Shown: positions 42,778-52,149 of the stretch, in pieces
How positions within the stretch are numbered: the first letter of the stretch is position 1
How the letters are laid out: each line of letters starts with the position of its first letter
From: Microcella sp.
GTDB taxonomy: Bacteria; Actinomycetota; Actinomycetes; Actinomycetales; Microbacteriaceae
Length of the DNA: 64,000 nt
Assembly (NCBI RefSeq): GCF_019739195.1
Contig: NZ_JAHHDS010000001.1
Location: 51,502-115,501 of the forward strand
Direction of reading: 5' to 3'
Notes under the pieces: generated by a model
What the model was told of the DNA's origin: nothing
Databases searched by the model: none
The model's input: the letters and a program-made list of their open reading frames with translations, nothing else
Translations under genes and position numbers: made by a program

Positions 42778-43734
42778 ATGATGACGAACTCCGACCTGCA
42801 CGTTCCCGTGATGCTCGAGCGCACGCTCGAGCTGCTCGCTCCCGCTCTCGACGTTGACGGGGCAGTGCTTGTCGACGCCACCCTCGGCCTCGGCGGACAC
42901 GCGGCCGCAGCGCTGGAGCGGCACCCCGGGCTCACTCTTGTGGGGCTCGACCGCGACACTGACGCGCTCGCGAAGGCCGCTGTGCGCCTGCAGCCCTTCG
43001 CCGACCGCATCCACCTCGTCCACACCGTGTATTCCGGCGTGCGCGGCGCTCTGGACGAGCTGGGCATCGACCGTGCAACCGCCGTCCTGTTCGATCTGGG
43101 CGTCTCGTCGATGCAGCTCGACGAGGCCGAGCGCGGCTTTGCCTATGCGCAGGATGCTCCGCTCGACATGCGCATGGACCGCACAAGCGGCATCACCGCG
43201 GCCACGATCGTCGCTGAGTACTCGGAGTCGGAGCTGCGCCGCATCTTCTACGAGTACGGCGAAGAGAAGCTCGCGCCGCGGTACGCGAGCCGCATTGTCG
43301 CCGCTCGCGCCGTGCAGCCCCTCGAGCGTTCGGCGCAGTTGGTCGAGGTGATCGTCGACGCGACCCCTCGCGCGGTGCAGCGCACGGGGCATCCGGCGAA
43401 GCGCGTTTTCCAGGCTCTGCGCATCGAGGTCAACCGCGAGCTCGAGGCGCTCGAACTCGCCCTGCCTGCGGCGCTCGACGCGCTCGCGATTGGGGGCCGC
43501 ATCGTCGTCCTCGCATATCAGTCGCTCGAAGACCGCATCGTCAAGCGCGAGCTCGCCCGCCGTACGCGGTCGACGGCGCCCGCCGGCCTTCCGATCGAGC
43601 TTCCTGAGCACCGCCCCGAGTTCGGCCTGCTGGTGCGCGGTGCCGAGCTCGCCGACGACGAGGAGCGAGCGCGCAACTCCCGATCGATTCCCGTTCGACT
43701 GCGCGCCGCTGAGCGACTGAAGGAGGCCGCATGA
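42778..43734 (+). CDS. rsmH: 16S rRNA (cytosine(1402)-N(4))-methyltransferase
   Basis: AdoMet-dependent N4-methylation of C1402 in 16S rRNA (older name MraW). The 318 residues include HVPVMLERTLELL (8-20), the AdoMet motif VDATLGLGGH (about 32-41) and FDLGVSSMQLDEAERGF (about 105-121), all diagnostic. The start could be the ATG at 42778 or the adjacent one at 42781. The FtsL-like gene overlaps its stop by 4 bases. Confidence 0.95.
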   Translation: MMTNSDLHVPVMLERTLELLAPALDVDGAVLVDATLGLGGHAAAALERHPGLTLVGLDRDTDALAKAAVRLQPFADRIHLVHTVYSGVRGALDELGIDRATAVLFDLGVSSMQLDEAERGFAYAQDAPLDMRMDRTSGITAATIVAEYSESELRRIFYEYGEEKLAPRYASRIVAARAVQPLERSAQLVEVIVDATPRAVQRTGHPAKRVFQALRIEVNRELEALELALPAALDALAIGGRIVVLAYQSLEDRIVKRELARRTRSTAPAGLPIELPEHRPEFGLLVRGAELADDEERARNSRSIPVRLRAAERLKEAA

Positions 43735-44327
43735 GTGCGCTCGCGACGGCGCCGCTGCGCAACCCGCGTCCGTCTCCTCAGCGCGCTCCGCTCGAGATCG
43801 TCACGTCGAGGCCTCAGCGCCGCGCCCGCCCGCGGGCCGCTCACGCGGTCGTCACGATCGTCGGGGTCTTCGCGATTCTGCTGACGCAGCTCATGCTGAG
43901 CATCGTGCTCTCCGACGGCGCGTACCGCATCACAGCGCTCGAGTCGCAGCGCATCGAGCTCGACCGCTCTGCGCAGGTTCTCACCGAATCGATCGAAGCG
44001 CTGCGGTCGCCCCAGCACCTCGCGGCGAACGCCGAATCACTCGGCATGGTCGCAAACTCGAGCCCCGCCTACCTGCGGCTCGCCGACGGCCGAGTGCTCG
44101 GCGCACCCGTGGCCGCAGGCTCCGGCGCCGGCCTGCTCGAGGGAACGGGGCCCGCAGTCGGCAATGTGCTGCTCGCTGACGTGACCCTGACCGGGCCGGC
44201 ACTGGCAGCGGCCGCACCCGGCACAGCCGAATCGGCGAGTGATGCTGCGGGCGTGGCGGCGGCCCCCGGCGCGCTCGCATCGGTACCGTCGACCGCGGGA
44301 GCTATCCCGTCACCGGTGACCCGGTGA
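43731..44327 (+). CDS. FtsL-like divisome protein
   Basis: A 198-residue bitopic protein in the ftsL position between rsmH and ftsI. A basic N-terminus (1-37) precedes one transmembrane helix (38-60), then a short extracytoplasmic coiled coil (about 63-93) ending in SPQHLAANAESLGMV, which resembles the family motif that follows the leucine zipper. The C-terminal 70 residues are Ala/Gly/Pro-rich. FtsL proteins are poorly conserved, so this is called on position, topology and length. ATGA overlap with rsmH. Confidence 0.75.
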   Translation: MSALATAPLRNPRPSPQRAPLEIVTSRPQRRARPRAAHAVVTIVGVFAILLTQLMLSIVLSDGAYRITALESQRIELDRSAQVLTESIEALRSPQHLAANAESLGMVANSSPAYLRLADGRVLGAPVAAGSGAGLLEGTGPAVGNVLLADVTLTGPALAAAAPGTAESASDAAGVAAAPGALASVPSTAGAIPSPVTR

Positions 44328-44358
44328 CCGCGCACGCGATCGAGGAGTCGACGCCAGC

Positions 44359-46131
44359 ATGACCGCAGAACGACGCGCCCGCCGCAGAGTCGCCGCTGCC
44401 GTACTCGTCATTTCGATGGTGCTCGGAGGCTTCGTCGTACGCCTCGTCGACATTCAGGTCGTGCGTGCCGAGCAGCTGTCTGATGAATCGGAGGCGCGGC
44501 GGTCGATTCCCTCGCCTCTCTACGGCGCCCGTGGAGACATCGTCGACGCCAGCGGCGTCGTACTCGCCGACTCGGTCTACCGGTATGACATCGCGGTCTC
44601 GCCTCGATTCGTCGAGGACTACCGGCTCGCCGACCCGGAGACCGGAGAGAAGACTCAGCACACCGTGGCCGAGGCGCTCGCCTCGATCGCTGAGCTCATC
44701 GGTGCTGATCCGCTCGAGCTGCGGGCGGGCATCGACGCTGAGCTCGCCCTCGATCCCGCCGACGACCACTCCTACCTCGCGCGCCGGGTGACGACCGAGA
44801 CCTTCCAGGCGATCCGCGCCCTGCGGGTGCCGTGGGTCTACTTCGAGCGCCAACCCAGCCGCACGTATCCGAACGGGCAGGTGGCGGGCAATCTGGTCGG
44901 CTTCCTGGGAACAGATGGTCCCCAGACGGGCCTCGAGTTCCGGCTCAACGATTGTCTGGAAGCGACACACGGGTCGTCGACCTACGAGCGCGGTGCCGAT
45001 GGCGTGAAGCTGCCGGGCACCACCGTCGTGCAGCAGGAGGCCGTCGACGGTGGCACGCTGCGGCTCACGATCGATGCCGACGTGCAGTGGTTCGCCCAGC
45101 AGACGATCGCCGAGCAGGCAATGGCGATCGGTGCCGACTGGGCGACGGCCTGGGTCGTGCGCGTCGATGACGGCCATGTGATTGCCGCGGCAGACTGGCC
45201 GACAGTCGACCCCAATGACGTCAACGGCACCGCCCCCGAGAACCTTGGCTCGCGCAGCTTCAGCGAGCCGTTCGAGCCGGGCTCGATCTTCAAGGCAATG
45301 ACGTTCGCGGGCCTGCTCGACGCGGGCGTCACGACGCCCAGCGAGCAACTCGTCGTGCCGGGTCGTCTGCCGACCATCGCGAACTACTCGATCACTGACG
45401 CCTGGGCCCACGACGACCTGCGGCTCACCTCCACAGGCGTGCTCATGCGCTCATCGAACGTCGGTACCTCGATTCTCAGCTCGCGGCTCAGCGCTCAGCA
45501 GCGCCACGACTACCTGTCGGCCTTCGGCATCGGCGAGCAGACTGCCGTCGATTTCCTCGGCGAGTCGAATGGGCGACTGCGATCGGCCGAGAGCATCGAC
45601 GGTCACGGCACGCTCACGCAGATGTTCGGCCAGGGCGTCACGGCGACGAGCGCTCAAATCGCGAGTGCGTACCAGGCGCTCGCCAACGGGGGAGTACGGC
45701 AGCCGCTGACGCTCGTCACCGGCTGCGAGCACGCCGACGGCACCGTGACGCACACGCCGCCCACAGAGGGAGTTCGGGCGGTCTCGGAGGCAGCCGCCGA
45801 TACGACAGTGGCGATGCTCGAGAGCGTGGCGACCGATAGCGCCATCGCCTCGCTCGTGAGCATTCCCGGCTACCGTGTGGCGGCGAAGACGGGAACCGCG
45901 GAGGTTGCCGAGAACGGCCGCTACACCGACGAGCGCATCATCTCGGTGGCGGGCCTCGCCCCGGCCGACGACCCGCAGTTCGTCGTTGTCGTGACCTACG
46001 GAAGGCCCGATACGATGAAGACGTCGGCAACGGCGGCTCCCACCTTCAGGTCGATCATGACCCAGGTGCTCAAGACCTTCCGGGTCGAGCCGTCGACGCA
46101 GCCGGCCCCGCGTCTTCCGATCACCTGGTAG
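44359..46131 (+). CDS. ftsI: peptidoglycan D,D-transpeptidase FtsI/PBP3
   Basis: Class B penicillin-binding protein that crosslinks septal peptidoglycan with FtsW. The 590 residues comprise a transmembrane anchor (about 11-31), a dimerisation/pedestal domain and the transpeptidase domain with all three active-site motifs: SIFK (Ser309), SSN (365-367) and KTG (510-512). There is no PASTA domain. It is the fourth dcw gene and follows the FtsL-like gene by 31 bases with a GAGGAG ahead of the ATG. Confidence 0.95.
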   Translation: MTAERRARRRVAAAVLVISMVLGGFVVRLVDIQVVRAEQLSDESEARRSIPSPLYGARGDIVDASGVVLADSVYRYDIAVSPRFVEDYRLADPETGEKTQHTVAEALASIAELIGADPLELRAGIDAELALDPADDHSYLARRVTTETFQAIRALRVPWVYFERQPSRTYPNGQVAGNLVGFLGTDGPQTGLEFRLNDCLEATHGSSTYERGADGVKLPGTTVVQQEAVDGGTLRLTIDADVQWFAQQTIAEQAMAIGADWATAWVVRVDDGHVIAAADWPTVDPNDVNGTAPENLGSRSFSEPFEPGSIFKAMTFAGLLDAGVTTPSEQLVVPGRLPTIANYSITDAWAHDDLRLTSTGVLMRSSNVGTSILSSRLSAQQRHDYLSAFGIGEQTAVDFLGESNGRLRSAESIDGHGTLTQMFGQGVTATSAQIASAYQALANGGVRQPLTLVTGCEHADGTVTHTPPTEGVRAVSEAAADTTVAMLESVATDSAIASLVSIPGYRVAAKTGTAEVAENGRYTDERIISVAGLAPADDPQFVVVVTYGRPDTMKTSATAAPTFRSIMTQVLKTFRVEPSTQPAPRLPITW

Positions 46132-46155
46132 ACGCGCCCACGAAGAGAGGTCGCG

Positions 46156-47694
46156 TTGTCTGCTCAGGCCCCCCGCGTGCTTCGGCCCGAGCGCCTCTCT
46201 CCTCAGTCGTTGCTCGACCTCGCCGACACCTTCGATCTCACGGTCGTCGGCGATCTCGAGGGCGCGTCGGTGACGGGTGTCGCTGTCGCGGCCTCGCATG
46301 TGCACGCCGGCGATCTCTACGTCGGCATGCGCGGTGCGCACGCGCACGGCGCCTCTTTCGCGGGCGAGGCGCGTGAACGCGGAGCGGTCGCACTGCTCAC
46401 CGATGCCGAGGGCCTCGCCCTGGCGAGCGGCAGCGGCCTGCCCGTGCTGGTCACGCCGACTCCGCGGGAATCGCTCGGGGCCGTCTCGGCGGCCGTGTAC
46501 GGCACGACGGATGCTCCTCTCACCCTGTTCGGCGTGACGGGCACGAACGGAAAGACCTCTACCGCCTACCTGCTCGACGCCGTGCTGCGGCACCTGGGCC
46601 GGCGAACGGGCCTGAGCACGACGGCGGAGCGCATCATCGACGGCACCGCCTACTCGAGCCGGCTGACGACTCCTGAAGCCCCCGAGATCCACGCCATGCT
46701 CGCGCTCATGCGCGAGATCGGAATCGATGCCGCAACCCTCGAGGTCAGCGCGCAGGCGCTCGCGCGCCACCGGGTCGACGGAGTGATGTTCGATGTCGTC
46801 GGTTTCACCAACCTCAGCCACGACCACCTTGACGACTTCGGCACCATGCCCGACTACCTCGCGGCCAAGGCGGCGCTGTTCTCGAGCGAGCGCGCGAAGC
46901 GGGGCGTCGTCTCGCTCGACTCGAGCTGGGGGAGCGCTGTCGTCGAGGCTGCCGAGATCGACGTCGTGACGATCTCGACCCGTGCCGATACCAGCGCCGA
47001 CTGGCAGCTCGCGGTCACCGACGAGCAGCCCGATCGCACCTACTTCAGCCTCACCTCGCCCGAGGGCGAGCGCATCAAGACGTCGGTGCCGATCATCGGA
47101 GCGCACATGGCCGCGAACGCGGGCCTGGCGATCGCCATGCTCGTCTCCTCGGGCGTTCCGCTCTCCGAGATTGCGGCAGCGCTAGGTGGCGACCCGATCT
47201 CGGTCTATCTGCCGGGTCGAGCCGAGCGGGTGTCGGGCGATCGCGGTCCCAGTGTCTACGTCGACTTCGGCCACAGCGCCGACGCCTACGCGACGACGCT
47301 CGCGGCCGTGCGCCGATTCACGAGCGGCCGACTCTTCATCCTGTGCGCGGCGAACGGCAACCGCGATGCGACGAAACGTTCCGAGATGGGTCGCGTCGCT
47401 GCGCTCGGCGCCGATGTCGTCATCGTCACCGACCACCACCCTCGCCTCGAAGACCCCGCACTGATCCGTGCCGCGCTGCTCGAGGGAGCGCGATCGGCAG
47501 GCTCAGCGGCCGAGATTCTCGAGATCGCGTCGCCCGAGCACGCCATCATCGAAGCGGTGCAGAGGGCGCACGAGGGTGACACGATTCTGTGGGCAGGGCC
47601 CGGCCACCTAGACTACCGAGATGTTGGCGGCACCAAGGTGCCCTTCTTCGCTCGAGATCTGGCGCGAGCGGCGCTGAAGGATGCGGGGTGGTAA
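46156..47694 (+). CDS. murE: UDP-N-acetylmuramyl-tripeptide synthetase MurE
   Basis: ATP-dependent ligase adding the third amino acid to UDP-MurNAc-L-Ala-D-Glu. The 512 residues include the P-loop GTNGKT (129-134), the TNLSHDHLDDFG motif (218-229), the carbamylated-lysine region AAKAALF (236-242) and PGRAER (353-358). The diamino-acid-recognition site usually reads DNPR or DNPA; here it is HHPR (427-430), and the usual DYAHTPD stretch reads DFGHSAD (370-376). The third residue may therefore be neither ordinary mDAP nor L-Lys; microbacteria often use ornithine, diaminobutyrate or lysine. A TTG start with AGAGAGG upstream is chosen. Confidence 0.92.
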   Translation: MSAQAPRVLRPERLSPQSLLDLADTFDLTVVGDLEGASVTGVAVAASHVHAGDLYVGMRGAHAHGASFAGEARERGAVALLTDAEGLALASGSGLPVLVTPTPRESLGAVSAAVYGTTDAPLTLFGVTGTNGKTSTAYLLDAVLRHLGRRTGLSTTAERIIDGTAYSSRLTTPEAPEIHAMLALMREIGIDAATLEVSAQALARHRVDGVMFDVVGFTNLSHDHLDDFGTMPDYLAAKAALFSSERAKRGVVSLDSSWGSAVVEAAEIDVVTISTRADTSADWQLAVTDEQPDRTYFSLTSPEGERIKTSVPIIGAHMAANAGLAIAMLVSSGVPLSEIAAALGGDPISVYLPGRAERVSGDRGPSVYVDFGHSADAYATTLAAVRRFTSGRLFILCAANGNRDATKRSEMGRVAALGADVVIVTDHHPRLEDPALIRAALLEGARSAGSAAEILEIASPEHAIIEAVQRAHEGDTILWAGPGHLDYRDVGGTKVPFFARDLARAALKDAGW

Positions 47695-47698
47695 GCCG

Positions 47699-48352
47699 AT
47701 GAGCACGAGCACGCTCACGCTCGACGACGTCGTGCACACGCCCGACGGAACGACCGTGATGGTGTCGGCCGGGGGTGTCGAACGCACGATCGCCCTGGGT
47801 GGTCTGGGTCCGCTCGTCGTTCAGCAGGCCGTCGATAGGTTGCACGCCGCTCTCGAAGCGGGCATGAGCCTCGATGACGTAGCCCTTGAGCTTCCGTTCG
47901 TCGACGTGCCCTGCCGTACGCAGCGACTCGCCGGCCTCGACGGAGCCCTCTTGCTCGACGACACACATGCGGCCTCGCCCGACGAGGTGCGGGGGTCGTT
48001 ACGCGTGCTCGCTGATCTCGGGCGCTGCGGGCTGCGGACCGTCGCGGTCATCGGGCCGCTGCAGGTCGACGAGCACGATCGTCTCGATGAGCACGACGCG
48101 CTCGGCCGTATCGTCGTGCGTCTCGACGTCTCGCAACTGGTCGTGATCGGGGTAGCGGCGCGTCATCTTTATATGGCGGCAAGCCTCGAAGGTTCGTGGA
48201 ACGGCGAGTCAGTGCTCTTCGACGACGCGGCGAGCGCGTACGATTTCGTGCGTGCGACGACTGGGCCGAACACCGTGATCCTCGTCAGCGGCGGCACCCA
48301 CCGAGCCGAGCTGGCCGAACTCGTGGCCCGATTGCGCGAGGGCGCCTCGTGA
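47699..48352 (+). CDS. MurF-like C-terminal protein without ATP-binding domain
   Basis: A 217-residue protein in the murF position between murE and mraY. It matches only the end of the central domain and the C-terminal ligand-binding domain of Mur[36 protein letters not shown] sequence and an EGSWNGES stretch are unmistakable. The N-terminal domain and P-loop GTNGKT (roughly the first 250 residues of MurF) are missing. Conserved MurF motifs are altered: LDDTHAASP (86-94) replaces NDAYNANP. It cannot ligate D-Ala-D-Ala by itself. It is an intact frame with a 4-base GTGA overlap with mraY, so it may be retained for some role, or be a decayed murF. Confidence 0.78.
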   Translation: MSTSTLTLDDVVHTPDGTTVMVSAGGVERTIALGGLGPLVVQQAVDRLHAALEAGMSLDDVALELPFVDVPCRTQRLAGLDGALLLDDTHAASPDEVRGSLRVLADLGRCGLRTVAVIGPLQVDEHDRLDEHDALGRIVVRLDVSQLVVIGVAARHLYMAASLEGSWNGESVLFDDAASAYDFVRATTGPNTVILVSGGTHRAELAELVARLREGAS

Positions 48353-49446
48353 TCGCGCTGCTCATGGCGGGCGCGTTTTCGCTCGCCTTCACACTGTTCA
48401 TGACGCCCCTTTTTATTCGGCTGTTCGAGCGCATCGGCTGGGGCCAGTTCATTCGCGATGACGGCCCGCAGTCGCACCACACCAAGCGGGGCACGCCGAC
48501 GATGGGTGGCATCGTCTTTCTGCTCGGGGCCGTACTTGGTTACTTCTTTGGCCACGTGGTCACGGGCGAGCGCATCACCGCGAGCGCCCTGCTCGTACTG
48601 CTGCTCATGGTCGGGCTCGGCATCATCGGCTTCATCGATGACTTCACCAAGACCCGCAAGCAGCGCAGTCTCGGGCTCGGCGGCTGGGCGAAGATCGCGG
48701 GTCAGGCGATCGTCGCGACGGGTTTCGCGGCTCTCGCACTGTCGTTCCCCGACGAGAACGGACTCACTCCGGCATCGACCGCGATCTCGGCCGTGCGCGA
48801 CATCGAATGGCTCGACTTCGCCGTGTTCGGCTCGATCGGCGCTGTGATCGCGTTCGCGATCTGGGTCAACATCATCGTCGTGAGCACCTCCAACGCCGTG
48901 AACGTGGCCGACGGCCTCGACGGTCTCGCGACCGGAGCGTCGATTCTCTCGGTCTCGGCATACATCTTCATCGCCTTCTGGCAGTTCAACCAGTCGTGCA
49001 GCAACATCGCCCTCGACCCTGCCAACGAGTTCCGGTGCTACGACGTGCGCGATTCGCTCGACCTCGCGATCGTCGCCGCGGCGATCGCCGCGAGTCTCAT
49101 CGGCTTCTTGTGGTGGAACACCTCGCCCGCGCAGATCTTCATGGGCGATACCGGTTCGCTCGCGATCGGCGGCGGCCTCGCGGCGCTGGCCATCCTCACC
49201 CGTACTGAACTGCTGCTCGTGCTCATCGGGGGCCTCTTTCTGATCGTGACGGGCTCGGTCATCGTGCAGCGCGCCTACTTCAAGATCACCAAGGGCAAGC
49301 GCATCTTCCTGATGAGCCCCCTGCATCATCACTTCGAGCTGAAGGGCTGGGCCGAAGTGACGGTCGTCGTGCGCTTCTGGCTCATCGGCGGATTCTTCGT
49401 GGCGCTCGGGGTGGGCCTGTTCTACCTCGAGTGGGTCAGTCAGTAG
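48349..49446 (+). CDS. mraY: phospho-N-acetylmuramoyl-pentapeptide transferase MraY
   Basis: Integral membrane enzyme transferring phospho-MurNAc-pentapeptide to undecaprenyl phosphate (lipid I). The 365 residues have ten or so hydrophobic helices and all active-site motifs: [27 protein letters not shown] and HHHFELKGW. The GTG at 48349 overlaps the stop of the MurF-like gene by 4 bases. Its last 95 bases (from 49352) are duplicated in the inverted copy at the right edge. Confidence 0.94.
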   Translation: MIALLMAGAFSLAFTLFMTPLFIRLFERIGWGQFIRDDGPQSHHTKRGTPTMGGIVFLLGAVLGYFFGHVVTGERITASALLVLLLMVGLGIIGFIDDFTKTRKQRSLGLGGWAKIAGQAIVATGFAALALSFPDENGLTPASTAISAVRDIEWLDFAVFGSIGAVIAFAIWVNIIVVSTSNAVNVADGLDGLATGASILSVSAYIFIAFWQFNQSCSNIALDPANEFRCYDVRDSLDLAIVAAAIAASLIGFLWWNTSPAQIFMGDTGSLAIGGGLAALAILTRTELLLVLIGGLFLIVTGSVIVQRAYFKITKGKRIFLMSPLHHHFELKGWAEVTVVVRFWLIGGFFVALGVGLFYLEWVSQ

Positions 49447-50969
49447 CCGTGGGGCGCCCCGATGAGCTGACCAGCTGGCACGACGACTGGTCGGGCCTGC
49501 GAGTGCTCGTGCTCGGTCTGGGAGTCACCGGCTTCTCGGTCGCCGATACTCTCGCCGAGCTTGGGGCTCGAGTGCTGGTCGCGGCTCGCCAGCCCGACGA
49601 GGACCGGGCGCGTATTCTGCCCGTCATCGGTGTCGACCTGCTCGCGCTTGACGACGAACTGGCCGTGCCGCCAGATCTCGATGCGCTCGACCCGCAGCTC
49701 GTCGTGGTCTCACCGGGTTACCCGCCCGAACACGCGCTCATCACGTGGGCGCGTGACCGAGGCACGCCCGTGTGGGGGGACGTCGAACTCGCGTGGCGAC
49801 TGCGCGACAAGGTGGCTCCCGCAGCCGAGTGGATTCTCATCACGGGCACGAACGGCAAGACCACGACCACGCAGTTGACCGCCACGATGCTGCTCGACGA
49901 CGGCCGCCGCGTGGCGCCGTGCGGCAACATCGGCGTTCCGGTTCTCGATGCGATTCGCGACCCGGCCGGCTTCGACGTGCTGGTGGTCGAGCTCTCGAGC
50001 TTTCAATTGCACTGGATGCCCGTCTCGGGCCCCGGCGCCGTGCATCCGCTCGCGAGCGCCTGCTTGAACCTGGCCGACGACCACTACGACTGGCACGGCA
50101 GCGCTGCCGCCTACGCCGCGGCGAAAGCCAAGGTGTACGCCAATACGCGCGTCGCCTGCGTGTACAACCTCGGCGACGAGGCGACCATGCGCATGGTGGA
50201 AGAGGCCGAGGTCGCGGAGGGATGCCGAGCTATCGGCTTCGGCGCTGCGGTGCCCACGCCGAGCAATGTGGGAGTGGTCGACGAGTTCATCGTCGACCGG
50301 GCGTTTCTCGACGACCGGCAACGCAGCGCGCTCGAGCTCGCGTCGCTCGACGACGTCATGACGGCGGGCCTCGCCACGCCCCACGGTCTTGCCAATGTGC
50401 TCGCGGCGGCGGCGCTCGCTCGCGCTGCGGGCGCCGAGCCCCGCGCCGTGCGCGACGCTCTGCGCCACTTCACTGTCGACGCGCATCGCACGCAGCTGGT
50501 GCTGACGGAAGGGGAGATCGCCTGGGTCGATGACTCGAAGGCGACCAACCCGCACGCTGCCGCGTCGGCGCTCAGCGCCTATCGATCGGTGGTGTGGATC
50601 GTCGGCGGGCTGCTCAAGGGCGTCGATGTCGCGCCGCTCGTGCAGTCGCACCGCGACCGACTGCGGGCGGTCATCGTCATCGGTTCCGACCGTGCGGCGG
50701 TGCGCGCGGCATTCGAGCGACACGCCCCCGAGCTGCCGCTTTTCGAGGTCGAGCAGGAACAGACTGACGGTGTGATGCCTGCCGCTGTACGGCTGGCAGC
50801 CGGAGTCGCGCACGCAGGCGACACCGTGTTGCTCGCACCGGCTGCGGCATCGATGGACCAGTTCGCCGACTACGCCGATCGAGGCAACCGATTTGCCGCA
50901 GCGGTCAGGCAGCACGTGAAGGGAGAGTCGGATGACTACCGTCCGACCCCCGCGCCGCGGGGCGACTGA
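49431..50969 (+). CDS. murD: UDP-N-acetylmuramoylalanine-D-glutamate ligase MurD
   Basis: ATP-dependent addition of D-Glu to UDP-MurNAc-L-Ala. The 512 residues include the N-terminal UDP-binding VLGLGVTG, the P-loop [10 protein letters not shown] (about 142-151), VELSSFQL and HRTQLV...[10 protein letters not shown], the MurD signature. Two GTG starts are possible: 49431, overlapping mraY by 16 bases, or 49449 just after it. Its 3' end overlaps ftsW by 38 bases. An identical mirror copy lies at 62383-63921. Confidence 0.93.
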   Translation: MGQSVAVGRPDELTSWHDDWSGLRVLVLGLGVTGFSVADTLAELGARVLVAARQPDEDRARILPVIGVDLLALDDELAVPPDLDALDPQLVVVSPGYPPEHALITWARDRGTPVWGDVELAWRLRDKVAPAAEWILITGTNGKTTTTQLTATMLLDDGRRVAPCGNIGVPVLDAIRDPAGFDVLVVELSSFQLHWMPVSGPGAVHPLASACLNLADDHYDWHGSAAAYAAAKAKVYANTRVACVYNLGDEATMRMVEEAEVAEGCRAIGFGAAVPTPSNVGVVDEFIVDRAFLDDRQRSALELASLDDVMTAGLATPHGLANVLAAAALARAAGAEPRAVRDALRHFTVDAHRTQLVLTEGEIAWVDDSKATNPHAAASALSAYRSVVWIVGGLLKGVDVAPLVQSHRDRLRAVIVIGSDRAAVRAAFERHAPELPLFEVEQEQTDGVMPAAVRLAAGVAHAGDTVLLAPAAASMDQFADYADRGNRFAAAVRQHVKGESDDYRPTPAPRGD

Positions 50970-52149
50970 GCCTACTCCCGAGCATCGGCCGCGCGCCGTC
51001 GTCGTCGCTGTGCGGCGACTCTTCGGTGCCGACCGCTCTGACGTCATGCTCGTGCAGGGCACGACGATCTTCCTCGTGCTCTTCGGCCTCGTCATGGTGC
51101 TCTCGTCGTCGGCGGTGACGTCGAGTCAGAACAACGAGGGCGATTTCTTCGCCGTCTTCGCCCGACAAGGACTCTTCGCGCTCATCGGCATTCCGCTCAT
51201 GCTCATGGTTGCGCGCCTGCCCGCGGTGTTCTGGCGTCGCTGGGCGCGCATCGCGGTCATGGTCGCACTCGCCCTCCAGTTGCTCGTCTTCACCGGTCTG
51301 GGCTACGACTACGGCGGCAACCAAAACTGGATCTCGATCGGCGGGCTCACCGCTCAACCGAGCGAGTTCTTGAAGTTCGCTCTCGTGATCTGGCTCGCGA
51401 CCGTGTTGGCCGACCGGGCAGACGGCTTCAGTGACTGGCGCAGCGTGCTCGTGCCCGCGATACCCGTTTCGGGCCTCGCGATCGCGATGGTGCTCGCGGG
51501 TCAAGACCTCGGCACAGCATCCATCATGGTGGTCATCGTGCTGGCCGCCCTGTTCTTCGCAGGCGCACCGCTCGGCAAGCTCGCGGTCATGGTGATCGTG
51601 CTCGCCGCGGGCGCCGTGGCCTTCGCCTTCTCGAGCACGTCGCGCTCGAACCGCATCGACGTATGGCTCAACGGCTGCACGCCCGAAGACTACGAACTCA
51701 CCTGCTGGCAGTCGATCCACGCGCTCTGGGCGATGGGCTCGGGGGGCATCTTCGGCCAGGGGCTGGGCAATTCGGCAGCGAAGTGGCGTTGGCTGCCGCA
51801 CGCCGAGAGCGACTTCATCTTCGCGATCATCGGCGAAGAACTCGGGCTGGTGGGCGCGCTTGTGGTGCTCGCCCTCTACGCCGTGCTGGCCGTCGGACTG
51901 ATCCGTCTCGTGCGCGGCCACACTGATCCGTTCCGGCGAATCGCAACCGGCGCCGTTCTCGCCTGGATCATCGGCCAGGCATTCGTGAACATCGCCGTGG
52001 TGCTCGGTCTACTGCCGGTTCTCGGGGTGCCGCTGCCCTTCATCTCGGCGGGCGGCACCGCGCTCGTCTCGTCGCTCGTCGGCATCGGCATGGTGCTCTC
52101 GCTCGCGCGAAGCCGACCGAGCGCCCCGCGCACCGCCGGAGTATCGTGA
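50932..52149 (+). CDS. ftsW: peptidoglycan glycosyltransferase FtsW
   Basis: SEDS-family polymerase of septal peptidoglycan, partner of FtsI. The 405 residues have about ten transmembrane helices and signatures such as GNQNWISIGG, QPSEFLKFALV, GQDLGTA, GQGLGNS, HAESDFIFAIIGEELG and PFISAGGTAL. The ATG lies inside the end of murD and is preceded by GGGAG, a coupled start. A mirror copy is at 61203-62420. Confidence 0.95.
   Translation: MTTVRPPRRGATEPTPEHRPRAVVVAVRRLFGADRSDVMLVQGTTIFLVLFGLVMVLSSSAVTSSQNNEGDFFAVFARQGLFALIGIPLMLMVARLPAVFWRRWARIAVMVALALQLLVFTGLGYDYGGNQNWISIGGLTAQPSEFLKFALVIWLATVLADRADGFSDWRSVLVPAIPVSGLAIAMVLAGQDLGTASIMVVIVLAALFFAGAPLGKLAVMVIVLAAGAVAFAFSSTSRSNRIDVWLNGCTPEDYELTCWQSIHALWAMGSGGIFGQGLGNSAAKWRWLPHAESDFIFAIIGEELGLVGALVVLALYAVLAVGLIRLVRGHTDPFRRIATGAVLAWIIGQAFVNIAVVLGLLPVLGVPLPFISAGGTALVSSLVGIGMVLSLARSRPSAPRTAGVS

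Noticed and set aside
47699..48352. MurF-like gene as an ordinary complete murF with a missed upstream start
   Set aside because: The preceding sequence is the intact end of murE in another frame, and there is no room for the missing 250 residues.
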